A stretch of 64,000 nucleotides of DNA. Source: Thermobacillus xylanilyticus (GTDB lineage Bacteria > Bacillota > Bacilli > Paenibacillales > Paenibacillaceae). How positions within the stretch are numbered: the stretch's first letter is position 1; every line of letters starts with the position of its first letter. The notes under the pieces are model-generated. The model did no database searches. It was not told the origin of the DNA and saw only the letters and a program-made list of their open reading frames with translations. Made by a program: the position numbers and the translations under genes. Shown here one piece after another: positions 1 through 9,573 of the stretch. The DNA is taken from positions 1-64,000 of the forward strand of contig NZ_CAJRAY010000001.1 in assembly GCF_907165215.1 (NCBI RefSeq), read 5' to 3'.

Positions 1-607
1 AGACGGCGCGCAGCTCGGCGACCGGCACGCCGGCAGCCGCGGCGGCGGCCGCCACGCCGAAGCCTTCCATCGCTTCGGCGGCGGCGCCGGGCACGCGGCG
101 TGCGCGTTCGGCCGCGGTGGCGGCCGTTCCCGTCGCGGTCGAGACGGTCAGCACCGGACCGCGGCGAAGCGGCAGACCGGCCGCTTCGATGCGCCGCGCC
201 AGCCGGGCCGACCAGTCCGGATCGGCCGCGATGCGCGACGTGCCGAAGCCGAGCTCGTCCACCGGCAGGAAGCCGTCCGGCGTCTCGACGCCGAGATCGG
301 CGGCCGCGATGACGTCGGCCAGCACGAGGTCGCCGATGCCGGCCGCACCGGCAAACCCGCCGCCGATCCCCGCGCTGATGACGAGGCGCCATCCGCCCCC
401 GGCGAGCGCCGCCGCGGTCCGCGCGGCCGCCGATGCCGGGCCGACGCCGCCCAGCCGCACCTCCGCCCGCGGGCAGCCCGCCAGCCCGCGCAGCACCGCA
501 TCCCGTTCCGCCTCCACCGCCGTCATGATCAGAATGTCCGGTTTCGCCGCCCGGCCGGCTTTTTCCGTCTGACCGTCCGTTCCCGCCAGACGCTTATCGT
601 CCCTCAT
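1..607 (-). CDS. mqnB: futalosine hydrolase, C-terminus cut by window edge
   Basis: Hydrolyses futalosine to hypoxanthine and dehypoxanthinyl futalosine in the futalosine route to menaquinone. It belongs to the nucleoside phosphorylase/hydrolase fold. The minus-strand frame opens with ATG at 607 behind GGAGGTG and stays open to base 1. After a short variable N-terminus come ILIMTAVEAERDAV (about residues 24-37), ISAGIGGGFAG and, near the end, EAMEGFGVA, the Met-Glu signature that contacts the nucleoside, followed by ELRAV. About 202 residues are visible; the last few tens lie outside the window. A generic MTA/SAH nucleosidase is the alternative, but EAMEGFGVA fits MqnB better. No other mqn gene is visible, so the pathway assignment rests on this protein alone. 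Confidence 0.85.
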   Translation of the reverse strand, partial: MRDDKRLAGTDGQTEKAGRAAKPDILIMTAVEAERDAVLRGLAGCPRAEVRLGGVGPASAAARTAAALAGGGWRLVISAGIGGGFAGAAGIGDLVLADVIAAADLGVETPDGFLPVDELGFGTSRIAADPDWSARLARRIEAAGLPLRRGPVLTVSTATGTAATAAERARRVPGAAAEAMEGFGVAAAAAAAGVPVAELRAV

Positions 608-740
608 CGCCGCACCTCCACCCTTCGGGCATCCGCCCGCAGTATCCGCAGCATGGTGCACAAATGCACGATATTTGCTCACGAAAAGCTGAAGTATCTT
701 GATGTGCGCTCCGCCCGGGCAACCATGCCAGGCCGAACCG

Positions 741-2957
741 CTACGTCAGCCCCGGATTGCGGTAACGGACCGCATACCGCTCGAACTCCGCCCGGTCAAG
801 CGGCTTGCTGAGCAGATACCCCTGGGCGTGCGTGCATTGCATGCCCCGAAGCATTTCGAGCTGCTCCTCGGTCTCCACCCCTTCGGCGATCGAATCGATG
901 CCGAGCAGCGACGCGATGGACAGGATGACCTTCACGAGCGCCCTGTCCTTGCTGCCGTCATGGATGCGCGAGATAAACGAGCGGTCGATCTTGAGCACGT
1001 CAACATCCAACTGATTCAGCACGGAAAGCGACGAGTACCCGATCCCGAAATCATCCAGCGCGATCAGGATGCCGAGATCCGACAGTTCGCGCAGCGTCCT
1101 GGCGATCACATCCATCCGGCTGATGACCGCGCTCTCGGTCAGTTCCAGCATCAGCCCGTCCGGATCACAGCCCGTTTCGGCCAGAATCGTCCGCACGGTG
1201 TCGACGAAGCCCGGCTGTTCGAGCTGGATGGCGGACAGATTGACGGACACGCGATCGATCGGCAGCCCGCTGCGCCGCCACAGACCGAGCTGAGTGCATG
1301 CCTGCCGCAGCACCCATTCGCCGATCTCGACGATCAGGCCGGTGCTCTCCGCGATCGGAATGAACAGATCCGGCCGCACCGGGCCGAGCTCCCTGGAATG
1401 CCATCGCAGCAGCGCCTCCGCGAACAGGCCGCACTTCCCTTTCGCGATCGCCTGGATCGGCTGATAGACCAGCGCCAGCTCGCCTTCGGCCACCGCTTTG
1501 CGCAGATGCTGCTCGATCGCCACCTCGCGCGTCGTCTGCTCGACCATCGATTCGTCATAGCAGACGAGGCAGCCGCCTCCCAGCTTCTTCGCGCGGTACA
1601 TCGCCAGATCGGCGTTCCGCAGGAGTTCGCCGCCGCTGGCCGCATGTTTCGGATAGAAGCTGATGCCGGCGCTGCCCGTGACGATGAATTCGTGATGTTC
1701 GAGCCGAATCGGCTCGCGCAGACGTCCGAGCACCCGCTCCGCTTCGGCGATGCCTTCCCCGGGGGCCTTCAGCGCTTCGAACAGCAGGACGAACTCGTCC
1801 CCGCCCAGCCGGTACAGCCGCTGGCCTTGGCGCAAGGCGGCGCCGAGCTGGCCGGCGGCCGCGATCAGCAGCCGGTCGCCGACGTTGTGGCCCAGCGCAT
1901 CGTTGACGTTCTTGAAACGGTCCAAATCGATGAGCACGAGTCCGATCAGCCGGTCCTCGGAGAACGGATGGCTGCGGATCAGCGCGTTGAGCGCCTCCCT
2001 GAGCTGCAGCCGATTCGGCAGCGCCGTCAGCAGATCGTGTCTGGCCGCGTGGCTCATCTGGGCCAGCCGCTTTTTCAGATCGCGGAACCGGGAGGCGAAG
2101 CCTTGATGAAAAACGTACAGCAGAAGCAGCAAAACGGCATCCAGAAGGGCGAAGCCCGCCGCGGTCCGCCAGAAGCCGCTGCCCGCCGATGCCAGCAGCA
2201 GCCGGCCGGGAGCGGCGGCCGCGAGCGTCCAGGGCGTCCCCGCCGCCTTTCCGTATATTAACAGAAAATCTTCACCGTCCCGCTCGAACCGGATCACCCC
2301 GGAATCCGCATCGTCCCGCGAGCCGATCCGGCCGGCCAGGCCGGGATCCTCCGCCGGCCCGCCGCCCTCCGTCAGCCGAAACGCGGCATCGCCGGCCAGA
2401 AAGTAAACCGTCTGTTCCTCCGTCAGCGTGTATGTATAAAAAGTCTCGTGCACCCAGGCCAGCGGCACGAAGCTGCCCACGGCTCCGCCGGGCGCCCCGT
2501 CCGTCCGCTCAACAGAAAAGGCCAGCACGAGACCGGTCTCGCCGTGCGGGCCGTCGACCGGGCCGTAAAGCATCCCGCCGCCGTCCGCTTCATGCGGGAC
2601 TGCGCCGTCTTCCTTCACGGACGCCGATGATCCGTCCGGAAAGACGATCGTTCCGTCCGGACCGATCAAGCCCAGGAGCGGAAGGTCCGCGTGCCTCGTC
2701 CGTTCTTCGGCCAGATAGGGCAGCGCTTCTTCGTCATTTCCCGACCGGACGGCGGTTGTGCCCGCCATGACGCGCAGCTCGGCGATCCGCATCTTCGTCC
2801 AGGCGGCGAATTCGTCCGCCCATGCGGCGACCGCCGCCGCGGCTTCATATTCGAGACGTTCGGTTTCGTCCAGTTTCTGTTTCTGATAAACGATCGTTCC
2901 GACAGACAGCACAAGCCATGTCGTCAAGACAGCGGCGCCCCAGAACCATCGGCGCAT
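741..2957 (-). CDS. membrane GGDEF-EAL bifunctional c-di-GMP enzyme
   Basis: Predicted to make and/or degrade the second messenger c-di-GMP. The 738-aa protein has a membrane segment at about residues 5-25, an extracellular sensor region (about 30-255, probably Cache-like), a second membrane segment (about 262-285), then a GGDEF domain (HDLLTALPNR near 310, intact RLGGDEF near 385) and an EAL domain (EALLRW near 514, NLSAIQL, ELTESAV, LDDFGIGYSSL, LKIDRSF, AEGVETEEQL). Both catalytic sets look complete. No RxxD inhibitory site precedes GGDEF. The start is placed at 2957 because GGAGGACAAGGGG directly precedes that ATG; an ATG 17 codons upstream has no such site. It stands alone, divergent from pepT. 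The signal sensed is unknown. Confidence 0.9.
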   Translation of the reverse strand: MRRWFWGAAVLTTWLVLSVGTIVYQKQKLDETERLEYEAAAAVAAWADEFAAWTKMRIAELRVMAGTTAVRSGNDEEALPYLAEERTRHADLPLLGLIGPDGTIVFPDGSSASVKEDGAVPHEADGGGMLYGPVDGPHGETGLVLAFSVERTDGAPGGAVGSFVPLAWVHETFYTYTLTEEQTVYFLAGDAAFRLTEGGGPAEDPGLAGRIGSRDDADSGVIRFERDGEDFLLIYGKAAGTPWTLAAAAPGRLLLASAGSGFWRTAAGFALLDAVLLLLLYVFHQGFASRFRDLKKRLAQMSHAARHDLLTALPNRLQLREALNALIRSHPFSEDRLIGLVLIDLDRFKNVNDALGHNVGDRLLIAAAGQLGAALRQGQRLYRLGGDEFVLLFEALKAPGEGIAEAERVLGRLREPIRLEHHEFIVTGSAGISFYPKHAASGGELLRNADLAMYRAKKLGGGCLVCYDESMVEQTTREVAIEQHLRKAVAEGELALVYQPIQAIAKGKCGLFAEALLRWHSRELGPVRPDLFIPIAESTGLIVEIGEWVLRQACTQLGLWRRSGLPIDRVSVNLSAIQLEQPGFVDTVRTILAETGCDPDGLMLELTESAVISRMDVIARTLRELSDLGILIALDDFGIGYSSLSVLNQLDVDVLKIDRSFISRIHDGSKDRALVKVILSIASLLGIDSIAEGVETEEQLEMLRGMQCTHAQGYLLSKPLDRAEFERYAVRYRNPGLT

Positions 2958-3006
2958 CCCCTTGTCCTCCACGTATGTTCCTCCCCACCGGCTGCCGCCT
3001 GTCACC

Positions 3007-3036
3007 ATTATAACCGAAGGACCGGGGATCTGTAAG
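3007..3036 (-). promoter_or_regulatory. predicted promoter of the GGDEF-EAL gene
   Basis: On the minus strand CTTACA (4/6 of a -35 box) is followed after 18 bp by a perfect TATAAT, about 50 bp upstream of the chosen start. Confidence 0.5.
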
Positions 3037-3105
3037 ATTCATCCTGTCGATTCATGTCGAAGTTTGCAAATTGGCCTAATCCCCGCCGGCCGCGCTTTCC
3101 GTCGG

Positions 3106-3135
3106 TTGCGGCCGGCCCGGGCGAATGCCTATAAT
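3106..3135 (+). promoter_or_regulatory. predicted pepT promoter
   Basis: TTGCGG, 18 bp spacer, TATAAT, ending 34 bp before the GTG start of pepT. It supports the downstream GTG start because the TATAAT would otherwise lie inside the coding region. Confidence 0.5.
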
Positions 3136-3169
3136 AACCCATAATCCCTTATACAGGAGCGATTCCGCC

Positions 3170-4411
3170 GTGAAAAAAGAGCTTATCGAACGCCTCACGC
3201 GCTACGTTCAGGTGGACACCCAGTCGAACCCGGACAGCGGCACCTGTCCCTCGACACCCGGCCAGCTCGAACTCGGCCGCATGCTCGTGGATGAACTGAA
3301 GGCGATCGGGTTGACCGACGCGGCCATGGACGACAACGGCTATGTCATGGCCACCCTCCCGGGCAACACGGACCGCAGCGTGCCGGTCATCGGCTTCCTC
3401 GCCCATCTCGACACGGCCACCGACTTCACCGGCAAAAATGTCAAGCCGCAGATCGTCGAAGCGTACGACGGCGGCGACATCGTGCTGAACGCTGAGCAGG
3501 GGATCGTGCTGTCGCCGCGCGACTTCCCCGAGCTTGCCGGTTACCGCGGTCATACGCTCGTCACGACCGACGGCACGACGCTGCTCGGCGCGGACAACAA
3601 AGCCGGCATCGCGATCATCATGACGGCAATGCATCATCTCGTCCGGAATCCCGGGATCAGGCGCGGCGCCGTGCGCGTCGCCTTCACGCCCGACGAAGAG
3701 ATCGGACGGGGACCGCACCGGTTCGACGTCGCGAGGTTCGGCGCGCGGGCGGCCTACACGGTCGACGGCGGCCCGCTCGGGGAGCTGCAGTACGAAAGCT
3801 TCAACGCCGCCCAGGCGGTGATCGAGATCCGCGGCAAGAACGTCCATCCCGGCACGGCCAAGGGCAAAATGATCCACGCCGCGAAAATCGCCATGGAATT
3901 CCACGCGAAACTGCCGGCCGATGAGGCGCCCGAATATACGGAAGGACGCGAGGGCTTCTACCATCTCATCTCCTTCGAAGGCGGCGTCGAGCACGCCAGA
4001 ATGCAGTACATCATCCGCGACTTCGACCGGGAGAAGTTCGAAGACCGGAAAGCGTATCTCGCCCATGTCGCCGCCGAACTGCAGGCCGCATACGGCGAAG
4101 AACGGATCCGGATCGAAATGAACGACCAATATTACAACATGCGGGACAAAATCGAGCCGGTACGCGAAATCATCGACATCGCCGAGGAGGCGATGCGCAG
4201 CCTCGGCATCGAGCCGGTCATCCGGCCGATCCGCGGCGGCACCGACGGCTCGCAGCTGTCCTACATGGGGCTGCCGACGCCGAACCTGTTCACCGGCGGC
4301 GAGAACTTCCACGGCCGCTACGAATACGTGTCCGTCGACGTGATGGCGAAAGCCGCCGAGACGGTCATCGAGATCGTGAAACGGTTCGCCGAACGGGACT
4401 GGCCGCAATAA
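3170..4411 (+). CDS. pepT: peptidase T (tripeptide aminopeptidase)
   Basis: Cytoplasmic zinc M20 peptidase that removes the N-terminal residue of tripeptides. The 413-aa protein has the family landmarks: [18 protein letters not shown] near the N-terminus, HLDTA (first zinc His and Asp), GADNKAGIA (bridging Asp), DEEIGRG (catalytic Glu and zinc Glu), TVDGG, and ENFHGRYE near the C-terminus (zinc His). The GTG at 3170 is preferred over an ATG at 3125 because ATACAGGAG lies about 10 bp upstream, a TATAAT lies between the two, and the encoded start [19 protein letters not shown] matches known PepT N-termini. It converges on the next gene with 6 bp between the stops. Confidence 0.95.
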   Translation: MKKELIERLTRYVQVDTQSNPDSGTCPSTPGQLELGRMLVDELKAIGLTDAAMDDNGYVMATLPGNTDRSVPVIGFLAHLDTATDFTGKNVKPQIVEAYDGGDIVLNAEQGIVLSPRDFPELAGYRGHTLVTTDGTTLLGADNKAGIAIIMTAMHHLVRNPGIRRGAVRVAFTPDEEIGRGPHRFDVARFGARAAYTVDGGPLGELQYESFNAAQAVIEIRGKNVHPGTAKGKMIHAAKIAMEFHAKLPADEAPEYTEGREGFYHLISFEGGVEHARMQYIIRDFDREKFEDRKAYLAHVAAELQAAYGEERIRIEMNDQYYNMRDKIEPVREIIDIAEEAMRSLGIEPVIRPIRGGTDGSQLSYMGLPTPNLFTGGENFHGRYEYVSVDVMAKAAETVIEIVKRFAERDWPQ

Positions 4412-4417
4412 CCCGAA

Positions 4418-6277
4418 TCATCCTATGCGAGCCGAATCGGGGAACATGCGCGCGGCAGCCCCCGTTTCGTCCGGGTAAGGGCATACCCGGTCCATCCGGA
4501 CGGCGGACGCGTTCCGGTCCTTGAACGTGACATGCTCCCGCCTGAAGCCCGCCGGCGAATCGAGTCCGCACGAAGCCGCCAGCATGTAGACGCCTTCGCG
4601 AACCGTCGTCAGGTAGTTGGCCGTGCGGAACCTTTTCTCCTCGATGACCAGCCCCTTCTTCAGCTCCGGCTTGTGGCTGGTGACACCGGTCGGGCATTCG
4701 TTCGTGTTGCATTTCAGCGCGTTGATGCAGCCGATCGTGTTCATCGCGGCGCGGCCGACGTTGACGAGATCGGCGCCGAACGCCAGCGCGATCGCAATGC
4801 GATCGGCGGTGGCGAGCATGCCGCTGGCGATGATCTTCACCCGGTCGCGCACGCCGTGCCGCCGAAGCGCGTTGTCCGCGAGGAGCAGCGCGGAATAGAC
4901 GGGCAGGCCGAGGGAATCGGCCATCTCCATGTTCGCCGCGCCCGTGCCGCCCTCGCCGCCGTCGATCGTCAGAAAGTCCGGTCCGGTGCCGGACTCGCGC
5001 ATGAAGGCGGCAAGCTCCTCCATCGCCTGTTCGCTGCCCACGACCAGCTTGACGCCGACCGGCTTGCCGGACAGCTCGCGAAGCCGCTCGAGGAACGCGA
5101 AGAGCGACGGCAGGTCGCGGAAATCCTCGAACCGGTTCGGCGACTCCACATCGCCGTCGTAATCCATCGGAATGCCGCGGATGCGGCGAATCATCGGCGT
5201 CAGCTTGCTCTTCGGCAGCTTGCCGCCGCGCACCTTCGCCCCTTGCGCGAGCTTCACCTCGATCATCTTCACCTCGGGACGTCCGGCCGTCCGCATGAAC
5301 GCCTCCGGATCGAACGTGCCGCGCGCGTCCGAGCGGGCGCCGTATTTGGCCGAGCCGATCTGGAAGATCAGATCGGCTGCCTTGCGCGTCAGCACGCCGG
5401 CGGCGGCCATGCGCTCCGCGGCTTGGATGTACGGATTCTCCTCCATGTCGAAGACGCGCATGTCTTCATGCGGAATGTCCGCAAGCTCCCGCAGAATCTC
5501 GAAATTCGAGACGATACGGCGCTTCCGCACGAAATCGAAAACGGCGGCTTCATGCCGGTCCCGCGGCCTTGCGGCCTGTCCGTCCCGCAGCTCGTACACC
5601 TTCGACAGGTGATAGGGCGACAGTCCGCCTTCCCCGGTGTTCATCCAGGTGTGGCCGGCGATCGCCGCGCCCTGGGCGAGCGCCAGGACCGCGTTGTCGG
5701 AGAGCGCGCCGAAGCTCATGCCCGAGATGCCGACGAAGCCTCGCGTCTTGTACGGCATCCGCACCTTGTTGTATTCGCCGATAACGACAGCATCCCGCTC
5801 GGTCAGCGCCCAGGGCAGCGATGTCGCGCGGATGCGCCGTTCCTTGCGGGAGATCAGTCCTTCGCTCAAGATTTGATATTTGTACGTCGTCGTGACGACA
5901 TCCGTCTGGTCGACGGCCAGTTCGTCCGTGTTCTTCGGGAAGAGCGCGTTGTTCAGGAAGAACCCTTCCGTCTGGAAATCCCGGCGCGAGCCGAATCCGA
6001 TGACGGTCGAGCCGTATTTGCCCGCCTTGGCAATATACGCCTGCGTGTCCCGGTCCACCGGCCGCCCTTCCTTGTCGCCCCAGATGAAATATTGCCGGAA
6101 TTCCGGTCCGAGCATCTCGAACACGTACCTCAGCCTGCCGATGACCGGATGCGTTTTCAGAACGGAATGCTGACGCTGAAGATATTTGTCCCAGACATAC
6201 AACGCGATAAGGGCAACGGGCACCGCCAGCACGATGACGGTGGCGGCAATATCGAGCAATTGACCGACAATTTGCAT
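4418..6277 (-). CDS. FMN-binding glutamate synthase family protein, membrane-anchored
   Basis: This 619-aa protein resembles Bacillus YerD: the FMN and iron-sulfur part of the GOGAT large subunit without the amidotransferase domain. One N-terminal membrane segment (about residues 8-27, IAATVIVLAVPVALIALYVW) is followed by a cytoplasmic barrel with ISGMSFGALS, NTGEGGLSPYH, KLAQGAKVRGGKLP, TIDGGEGGTGAA and the cysteine cluster CINALKCNTNECPTG that binds a 3Fe-4S centre in glutamate synthases. ATG 6277 follows AGGAGGCGGGG. The substrate of such stand-alone proteins is not established; ferredoxin-linked glutamate synthesis cannot be assumed without the glutaminase domain. The gene lies between the convergent pepT and mpg on the same strand. 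Confidence 0.88.
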   Translation of the reverse strand: MQIVGQLLDIAATVIVLAVPVALIALYVWDKYLQRQHSVLKTHPVIGRLRYVFEMLGPEFRQYFIWGDKEGRPVDRDTQAYIAKAGKYGSTVIGFGSRRDFQTEGFFLNNALFPKNTDELAVDQTDVVTTTYKYQILSEGLISRKERRIRATSLPWALTERDAVVIGEYNKVRMPYKTRGFVGISGMSFGALSDNAVLALAQGAAIAGHTWMNTGEGGLSPYHLSKVYELRDGQAARPRDRHEAAVFDFVRKRRIVSNFEILRELADIPHEDMRVFDMEENPYIQAAERMAAAGVLTRKAADLIFQIGSAKYGARSDARGTFDPEAFMRTAGRPEVKMIEVKLAQGAKVRGGKLPKSKLTPMIRRIRGIPMDYDGDVESPNRFEDFRDLPSLFAFLERLRELSGKPVGVKLVVGSEQAMEELAAFMRESGTGPDFLTIDGGEGGTGAANMEMADSLGLPVYSALLLADNALRRHGVRDRVKIIASGMLATADRIAIALAFGADLVNVGRAAMNTIGCINALKCNTNECPTGVTSHKPELKKGLVIEEKRFRTANYLTTVREGVYMLAASCGLDSPAGFRREHVTFKDRNASAVRMDRVCPYPDETGAAARMFPDSARIG

Positions 6278-6319
6278 GGCAACCCCGCCTCCTTGTCTTG
6301 ATGACGTGATCCGACAGCG

Positions 6320-6931
6320 TCATTCCCGCGCGGCGGCTCCTCTGCCCCTGGACACATACGGATTGCCCGCTTCCCAGAACCGCCAGGGGTAGAACCGCGC
6401 TTCGCCGCTTCCTTCGATGCCGATCCGCGGGCCGCATGCCACCGCTTCGGCCGGTCGGCCTTGCGCGATGAACAGCGGCGGCGCGGTCAGCGGACGGCCG
6501 TAGTCCGCCTTCGTGATGCCGAGCGCCTTCGTCAGCTTGCCGGGGCCGTTCGTCAAATCGTACGGCCGCTTCACCGGCCCGCGCCGCGCCCGCATCAACT
6601 CCAGTCCCAGGACAGGCTCGACGGCGCGGACCAGCACCGCTTCGGGTTTCCCTTCCTTCCCGCTCGTCACATTGAACAGGCTGTGGGTATGCATGACATA
6701 GACATAGGCCCTTCCGGGCGGGCCGAACATGACTTCCGTCCGCGGCGTGCGCCGGTTGCCGTAGGAATGGGCGGCGCGATCCTCCGGACCGATATACGCT
6801 TCCGTCTCCACGATTCGGCCGGCGGCCGCGCCTTCCTCCGTAACGCAGACCAGCAGCATGCCGAGCAGCGCCTGCGCAAGCTCCAGCGTCGGCCGGTCGA
6901 AGAAGCCGTCCCGCACCGGTTCCATCCGCAA
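6320..6931 (-). CDS. mpg: 3-methyladenine DNA glycosylase (AAG/MPG family)
   Basis: Base-excision repair enzyme that removes 3-methyladenine, hypoxanthine and related alkylated purines. The protein carries family motifs RIVETEAYIGPEDRAAHS (with the catalytic Glu), GRRTPRTEVMFGPPGRAYVY-type residues, FNVTSGKEGKPEAVLVRAVEP and LTNGPGKLTKALGI. A TTG at 6931 is chosen because GGAGG lies 10 bp upstream; an in-frame ATG at 6952 would place that GGAGG inside the gene, and an ATG at 6925 is also possible. Predicted length is 203 aa, normal for bacterial members. It sits 42 bp upstream of the glutamate-synthase-like gene on the same strand and may be co-transcribed. Confidence 0.92.
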   Translation of the reverse strand: MRMEPVRDGFFDRPTLELAQALLGMLLVCVTEEGAAAGRIVETEAYIGPEDRAAHSYGNRRTPRTEVMFGPPGRAYVYVMHTHSLFNVTSGKEGKPEAVLVRAVEPVLGLELMRARRGPVKRPYDLTNGPGKLTKALGITKADYGRPLTAPPLFIAQGRPAEAVACGPRIGIEGSGEARFYPWRFWEAGNPYVSRGRGAAARE

Positions 6932-6988
6932 GCTCTTCCCGCCTCCTTGCATGTCGAGCGGCGGTCCTGCAGGACCGCTTCTGCCCCC

Positions 6989-6994
6989 AGTATA
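6989..6994 (-). promoter_or_regulatory. predicted extended -10 of the mpg promoter
   Basis: On the minus strand TGTTATACT is an extended -10 element (TG-N-TATACT) about 60 bp upstream of the mpg start. The -35 region is weak. Confidence 0.35.
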
Positions 6995-7064
6995 ACATGG
7001 ATGCGAATGGATAACCTACCGGCAGGCGATGCCATTTCTACACAGGCGGAGGGATGTCTCATCA

Positions 7065-8201
7065 ATGAAAGCCGTCACGTACCAGGGCGCCCACAGCATC
7101 GAGGTGAAAGAGGTCGCCGATCCGCGCATTGAACGTCCCGACGACATCATCGTCCGGCTGACGGCAAGCGGCATCTGCGGCTCGGATTTGCATCTCGTGC
7201 ACGGCATGGTCCCGGATCTGCCGAAGGATTTCGTCATCGGCCATGAACCGCTCGGCATTGTCGAGGAAGTCGGTCCGGAAGTCACCCGGGTGAAGAAAGG
7301 CGACCGGGTCGTCATCCCGTTCAGTGTCAGTTGCGGCGAATGTTTTTATTGCCGGAACGGGCTGGAAAGCCAATGCGACAACTCGAACGAAAACGCGGAA
7401 ATCGGCGCTTATTTCGGTTTCTCCGACAAGGGCGGGGGCTATCCCGGCGCCCAGGCCGAATACTTGCGCGTGCCGTACGGCAACTATCTGCCGTTCCGCA
7501 TTCCGGACGACTGCGAGCTGACCGACGAGCAGCTCGTCATGATCGCCGATGTGCTGACGACGTCTTACTGGAGCGCTGAAAACGCGGGCGTGATGCCGGG
7601 CGATACGGTCATCGTGCTCGGATGCGGTCCGATCGGTCTGGTGACGCAGAAGATTTGCTGGCTGATGGGAGCGAAGCGGGTCATCGCCGTCGAACCCGTC
7701 GGCTACCGGCTGGAGCATGCGAGGCGGACGAACAATGTGGAGACGGTCGCGTTCGAATCACCGAAGGAGACGGGAAAGCTGCTCAAGGAGATGACGCGGG
7801 GCGGCGCGGACATCGTCATCGACTGCGTCGGCATGGAAGGCAAAATGACGCCCGTCGAGTATGTCGAGACAATGCTGAAGATGCAAGGCGGTTCGTTGGG
7901 AGCGCTCATCACCGCCGCGCAGGCGGTGCGCAAAGGCGGGTTGATCCAGGTCACCGGTCTGTACGGGATGCGCTACAACGGATTTCCCTACGGGGAAATT
8001 TACTCCCGAAACATTACAATGAAAGGCGGCCTTGCACCGGTCGTCCACTACATGCCCGTCGTCTACAACCTGATGAAGCAGGGCCGCCTCGACCCGAGCG
8101 ACATCGTGACCCACGTGATGCCGCTCTCGGAAGCGAAGCAGGGATATGAGATTTTCGCACAGCGGAAACAGCATTGCATCAAGGTCATTCTGCGGCCTTG
8201 A
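7065..8201 (+). CDS. zinc-dependent alcohol dehydrogenase, formaldehyde dehydrogenase-like
   Basis: Medium-chain NAD(P)-dependent dehydrogenase of 378 aa. Visible features are the catalytic-zinc ligands CGSDLHLVHG and GHEPLGIVEEVG, a structural-zinc lobe with SCGECFYCRNGLESQCDN, and a Rossmann motif VIVLGCGPIGLV (near residue 180). The insert around DKGGGYPGAQAEYLRVPYG is typical of the glutathione-independent formaldehyde/threonine dehydrogenase-like subgroup. ATG 7065 follows GCGGAGGGATG; an upstream ATG at 7029 lacks a good site. It is divergent from mpg and converges on the SulP gene 7 bp away. The substrate cannot be read from the sequence; formaldehyde, sorbitol and short alcohols are all possible. 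Confidence 0.88.
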   Translation: MKAVTYQGAHSIEVKEVADPRIERPDDIIVRLTASGICGSDLHLVHGMVPDLPKDFVIGHEPLGIVEEVGPEVTRVKKGDRVVIPFSVSCGECFYCRNGLESQCDNSNENAEIGAYFGFSDKGGGYPGAQAEYLRVPYGNYLPFRIPDDCELTDEQLVMIADVLTTSYWSAENAGVMPGDTVIVLGCGPIGLVTQKICWLMGAKRVIAVEPVGYRLEHARRTNNVETVAFESPKETGKLLKEMTRGGADIVIDCVGMEGKMTPVEYVETMLKMQGGSLGALITAAQAVRKGGLIQVTGLYGMRYNGFPYGEIYSRNITMKGGLAPVVHYMPVVYNLMKQGRLDPSDIVTHVMPLSEAKQGYEIFAQRKQHCIKVILRP

Positions 8202-8208
8202 CAGCCGG

Positions 8209-9513
8209 TCATCCGCGCCCTCTCCGCCTGGACAGCGGGACGGAATCGGCGACCGCGCCGGCGGGCGTACGGACCGCGCCGCGCCTCCGGACCGCTTCGC
8301 GAAGCCGGTACAGCAGCACGAGCGCGAGGCCGCAGCCGACGCCGGCAATCAGGTTGATGAACACGGTCAGGGCGAACGTCGCGACGAGCACGACCGACTC
8401 CGGCGACCGCTTCCGCAGCAGTTCCTTGAAGGCCCGCCGCTCGCTCATGTTCCAGGCGACGACCATCAGCACCGGAGCCATGGCCGCGAGCGGGATCTTC
8501 GACGCCTGCGGGGCGAGCAGGACGAGCACGAGCAGCACGACGACGCCGTGGATGACGCCGGACATCCGGGAAGCGGCGCCCGTCCGGATGTTGGCCGCGG
8601 TGCGGGCGATCGCGCCGGTCGCCGGGATGCCGCCGAACAGCGGCGTGACGATGTTCGCGATGCCCTGCCCGACCAGTTCGCGGTTGCTGTTGTGGCGCGT
8701 GCCCGTCATGCCGTCGGCGACGACGGCCGACAGGAGCGATTCGATGCTGCCGAGCGCGGCGATCAGCAGGGCGGACGGCAGCATCGTCACGATGGTCCCC
8801 CACGACAGATCCGGCAGCGCAAGCGCCGGCAGCGACGACGGAATCGCGCCGTAGACCGACTCGATCGTCGCGGTCCGGCCATCGAACAGCAGCAGGGAAA
8901 CCGCCGTGGCGGCGGCAATGCCCGCAAGCGCCGGCGGAATCTTCGTCGTCACGCGCGGCAGGATGAGCATCACGGCAAGGCAGACCGACGCGACGCAGAC
9001 GCTCTCGAGGCTGGCGGCGGGCAGCCGCCGCAGCACTTCCCCGATATTCTGCAGGAAGAACTCATGCTGCTTCATCCCCTGAAGTCCGAGGAAATTGCCG
9101 ATCTGGCCCGTGAAAATGATGACCGCGATGCCCGCGGTGAAGCCGACCGTCACCGCTTTCGGAATATACGCGATGATCGAGCCGGCCTTGAGCAGCCCCA
9201 TGATCACGAGCAGGATGCCGGCCAGCAAGCCGGCGGTCAGCAGCCGCTCGTAGCCGTGCTCCAGCACGATGGCGAGCAGCACCGGAATGAAGGCGCCGGT
9301 CGGCCCGCCGATCTGGTATCGGGAACCGCCCAGCAGCGAGATCAGCATGCCCGCGATCACCGTCGTGTACAATCCGTACTCCGGCTCGACGCCGGAGGCG
9401 ATGGCGAACGCCATGCCGAGCGGAATGGCGATCAGACCGACGATGATGCCGGAGACCAGATCCCTGCGGAATTTCTCCCACCCGTATCCGCCTGTACTGT
9501 CCGTAGGTTGCAA
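8209..9513 (-). CDS. SulP family anion transporter without STAS domain
   Basis: Inner-membrane anion transporter or channel (sulfate, bicarbonate or related anion) of 434 aa with about ten hydrophobic segments. The family signature is recognisable in the N-terminal part (DLVSGIIVGLIAIPLGMAFAIASGVEPEYGLYT). The chain ends soon after the last membrane segment with an Arg-rich tail (LREAVRRRGAVR), so the cytoplasmic STAS domain of most SulP proteins is missing. The start is read as TTG at 9513 behind AGAGG at about 11 bp; no ATG is available near the conserved N-terminus. An ArsR-type gene lies upstream in the same orientation and an AT-rich palindrome covers the promoter region, suggesting control by that regulator. 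Confidence 0.88.
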   Translation of the reverse strand: MQPTDSTGGYGWEKFRRDLVSGIIVGLIAIPLGMAFAIASGVEPEYGLYTTVIAGMLISLLGGSRYQIGGPTGAFIPVLLAIVLEHGYERLLTAGLLAGILLVIMGLLKAGSIIAYIPKAVTVGFTAGIAVIIFTGQIGNFLGLQGMKQHEFFLQNIGEVLRRLPAASLESVCVASVCLAVMLILPRVTTKIPPALAGIAAATAVSLLLFDGRTATIESVYGAIPSSLPALALPDLSWGTIVTMLPSALLIAALGSIESLLSAVVADGMTGTRHNSNRELVGQGIANIVTPLFGGIPATGAIARTAANIRTGAASRMSGVIHGVVVLLVLVLLAPQASKIPLAAMAPVLMVVAWNMSERRAFKELLRKRSPESVVLVATFALTVFINLIAGVGCGLALVLLYRLREAVRRRGAVRTPAGAVADSVPLSRRRGRG

Positions 9514-9553
9514 CCCGGATGCGCCTCTTTTCTCTGTTTTTATGGTTATCTAA

Positions 9554-9573
9554 ATATTTAAATTTTCAAATAT
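9554..9573. promoter_or_regulatory. AT-rich palindrome upstream of the SulP gene, candidate ArsR operator
   Basis: ATATTTAAATTTTCAAATAT is an imperfect palindrome (8 of 10 positions symmetric) in a GC-rich background, 40 bp before the SulP start. Its ATATTTGAA half site resembles ArsR/SmtB-family operators. The match to the adjacent ArsR protein is inferred. Confidence 0.4.
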
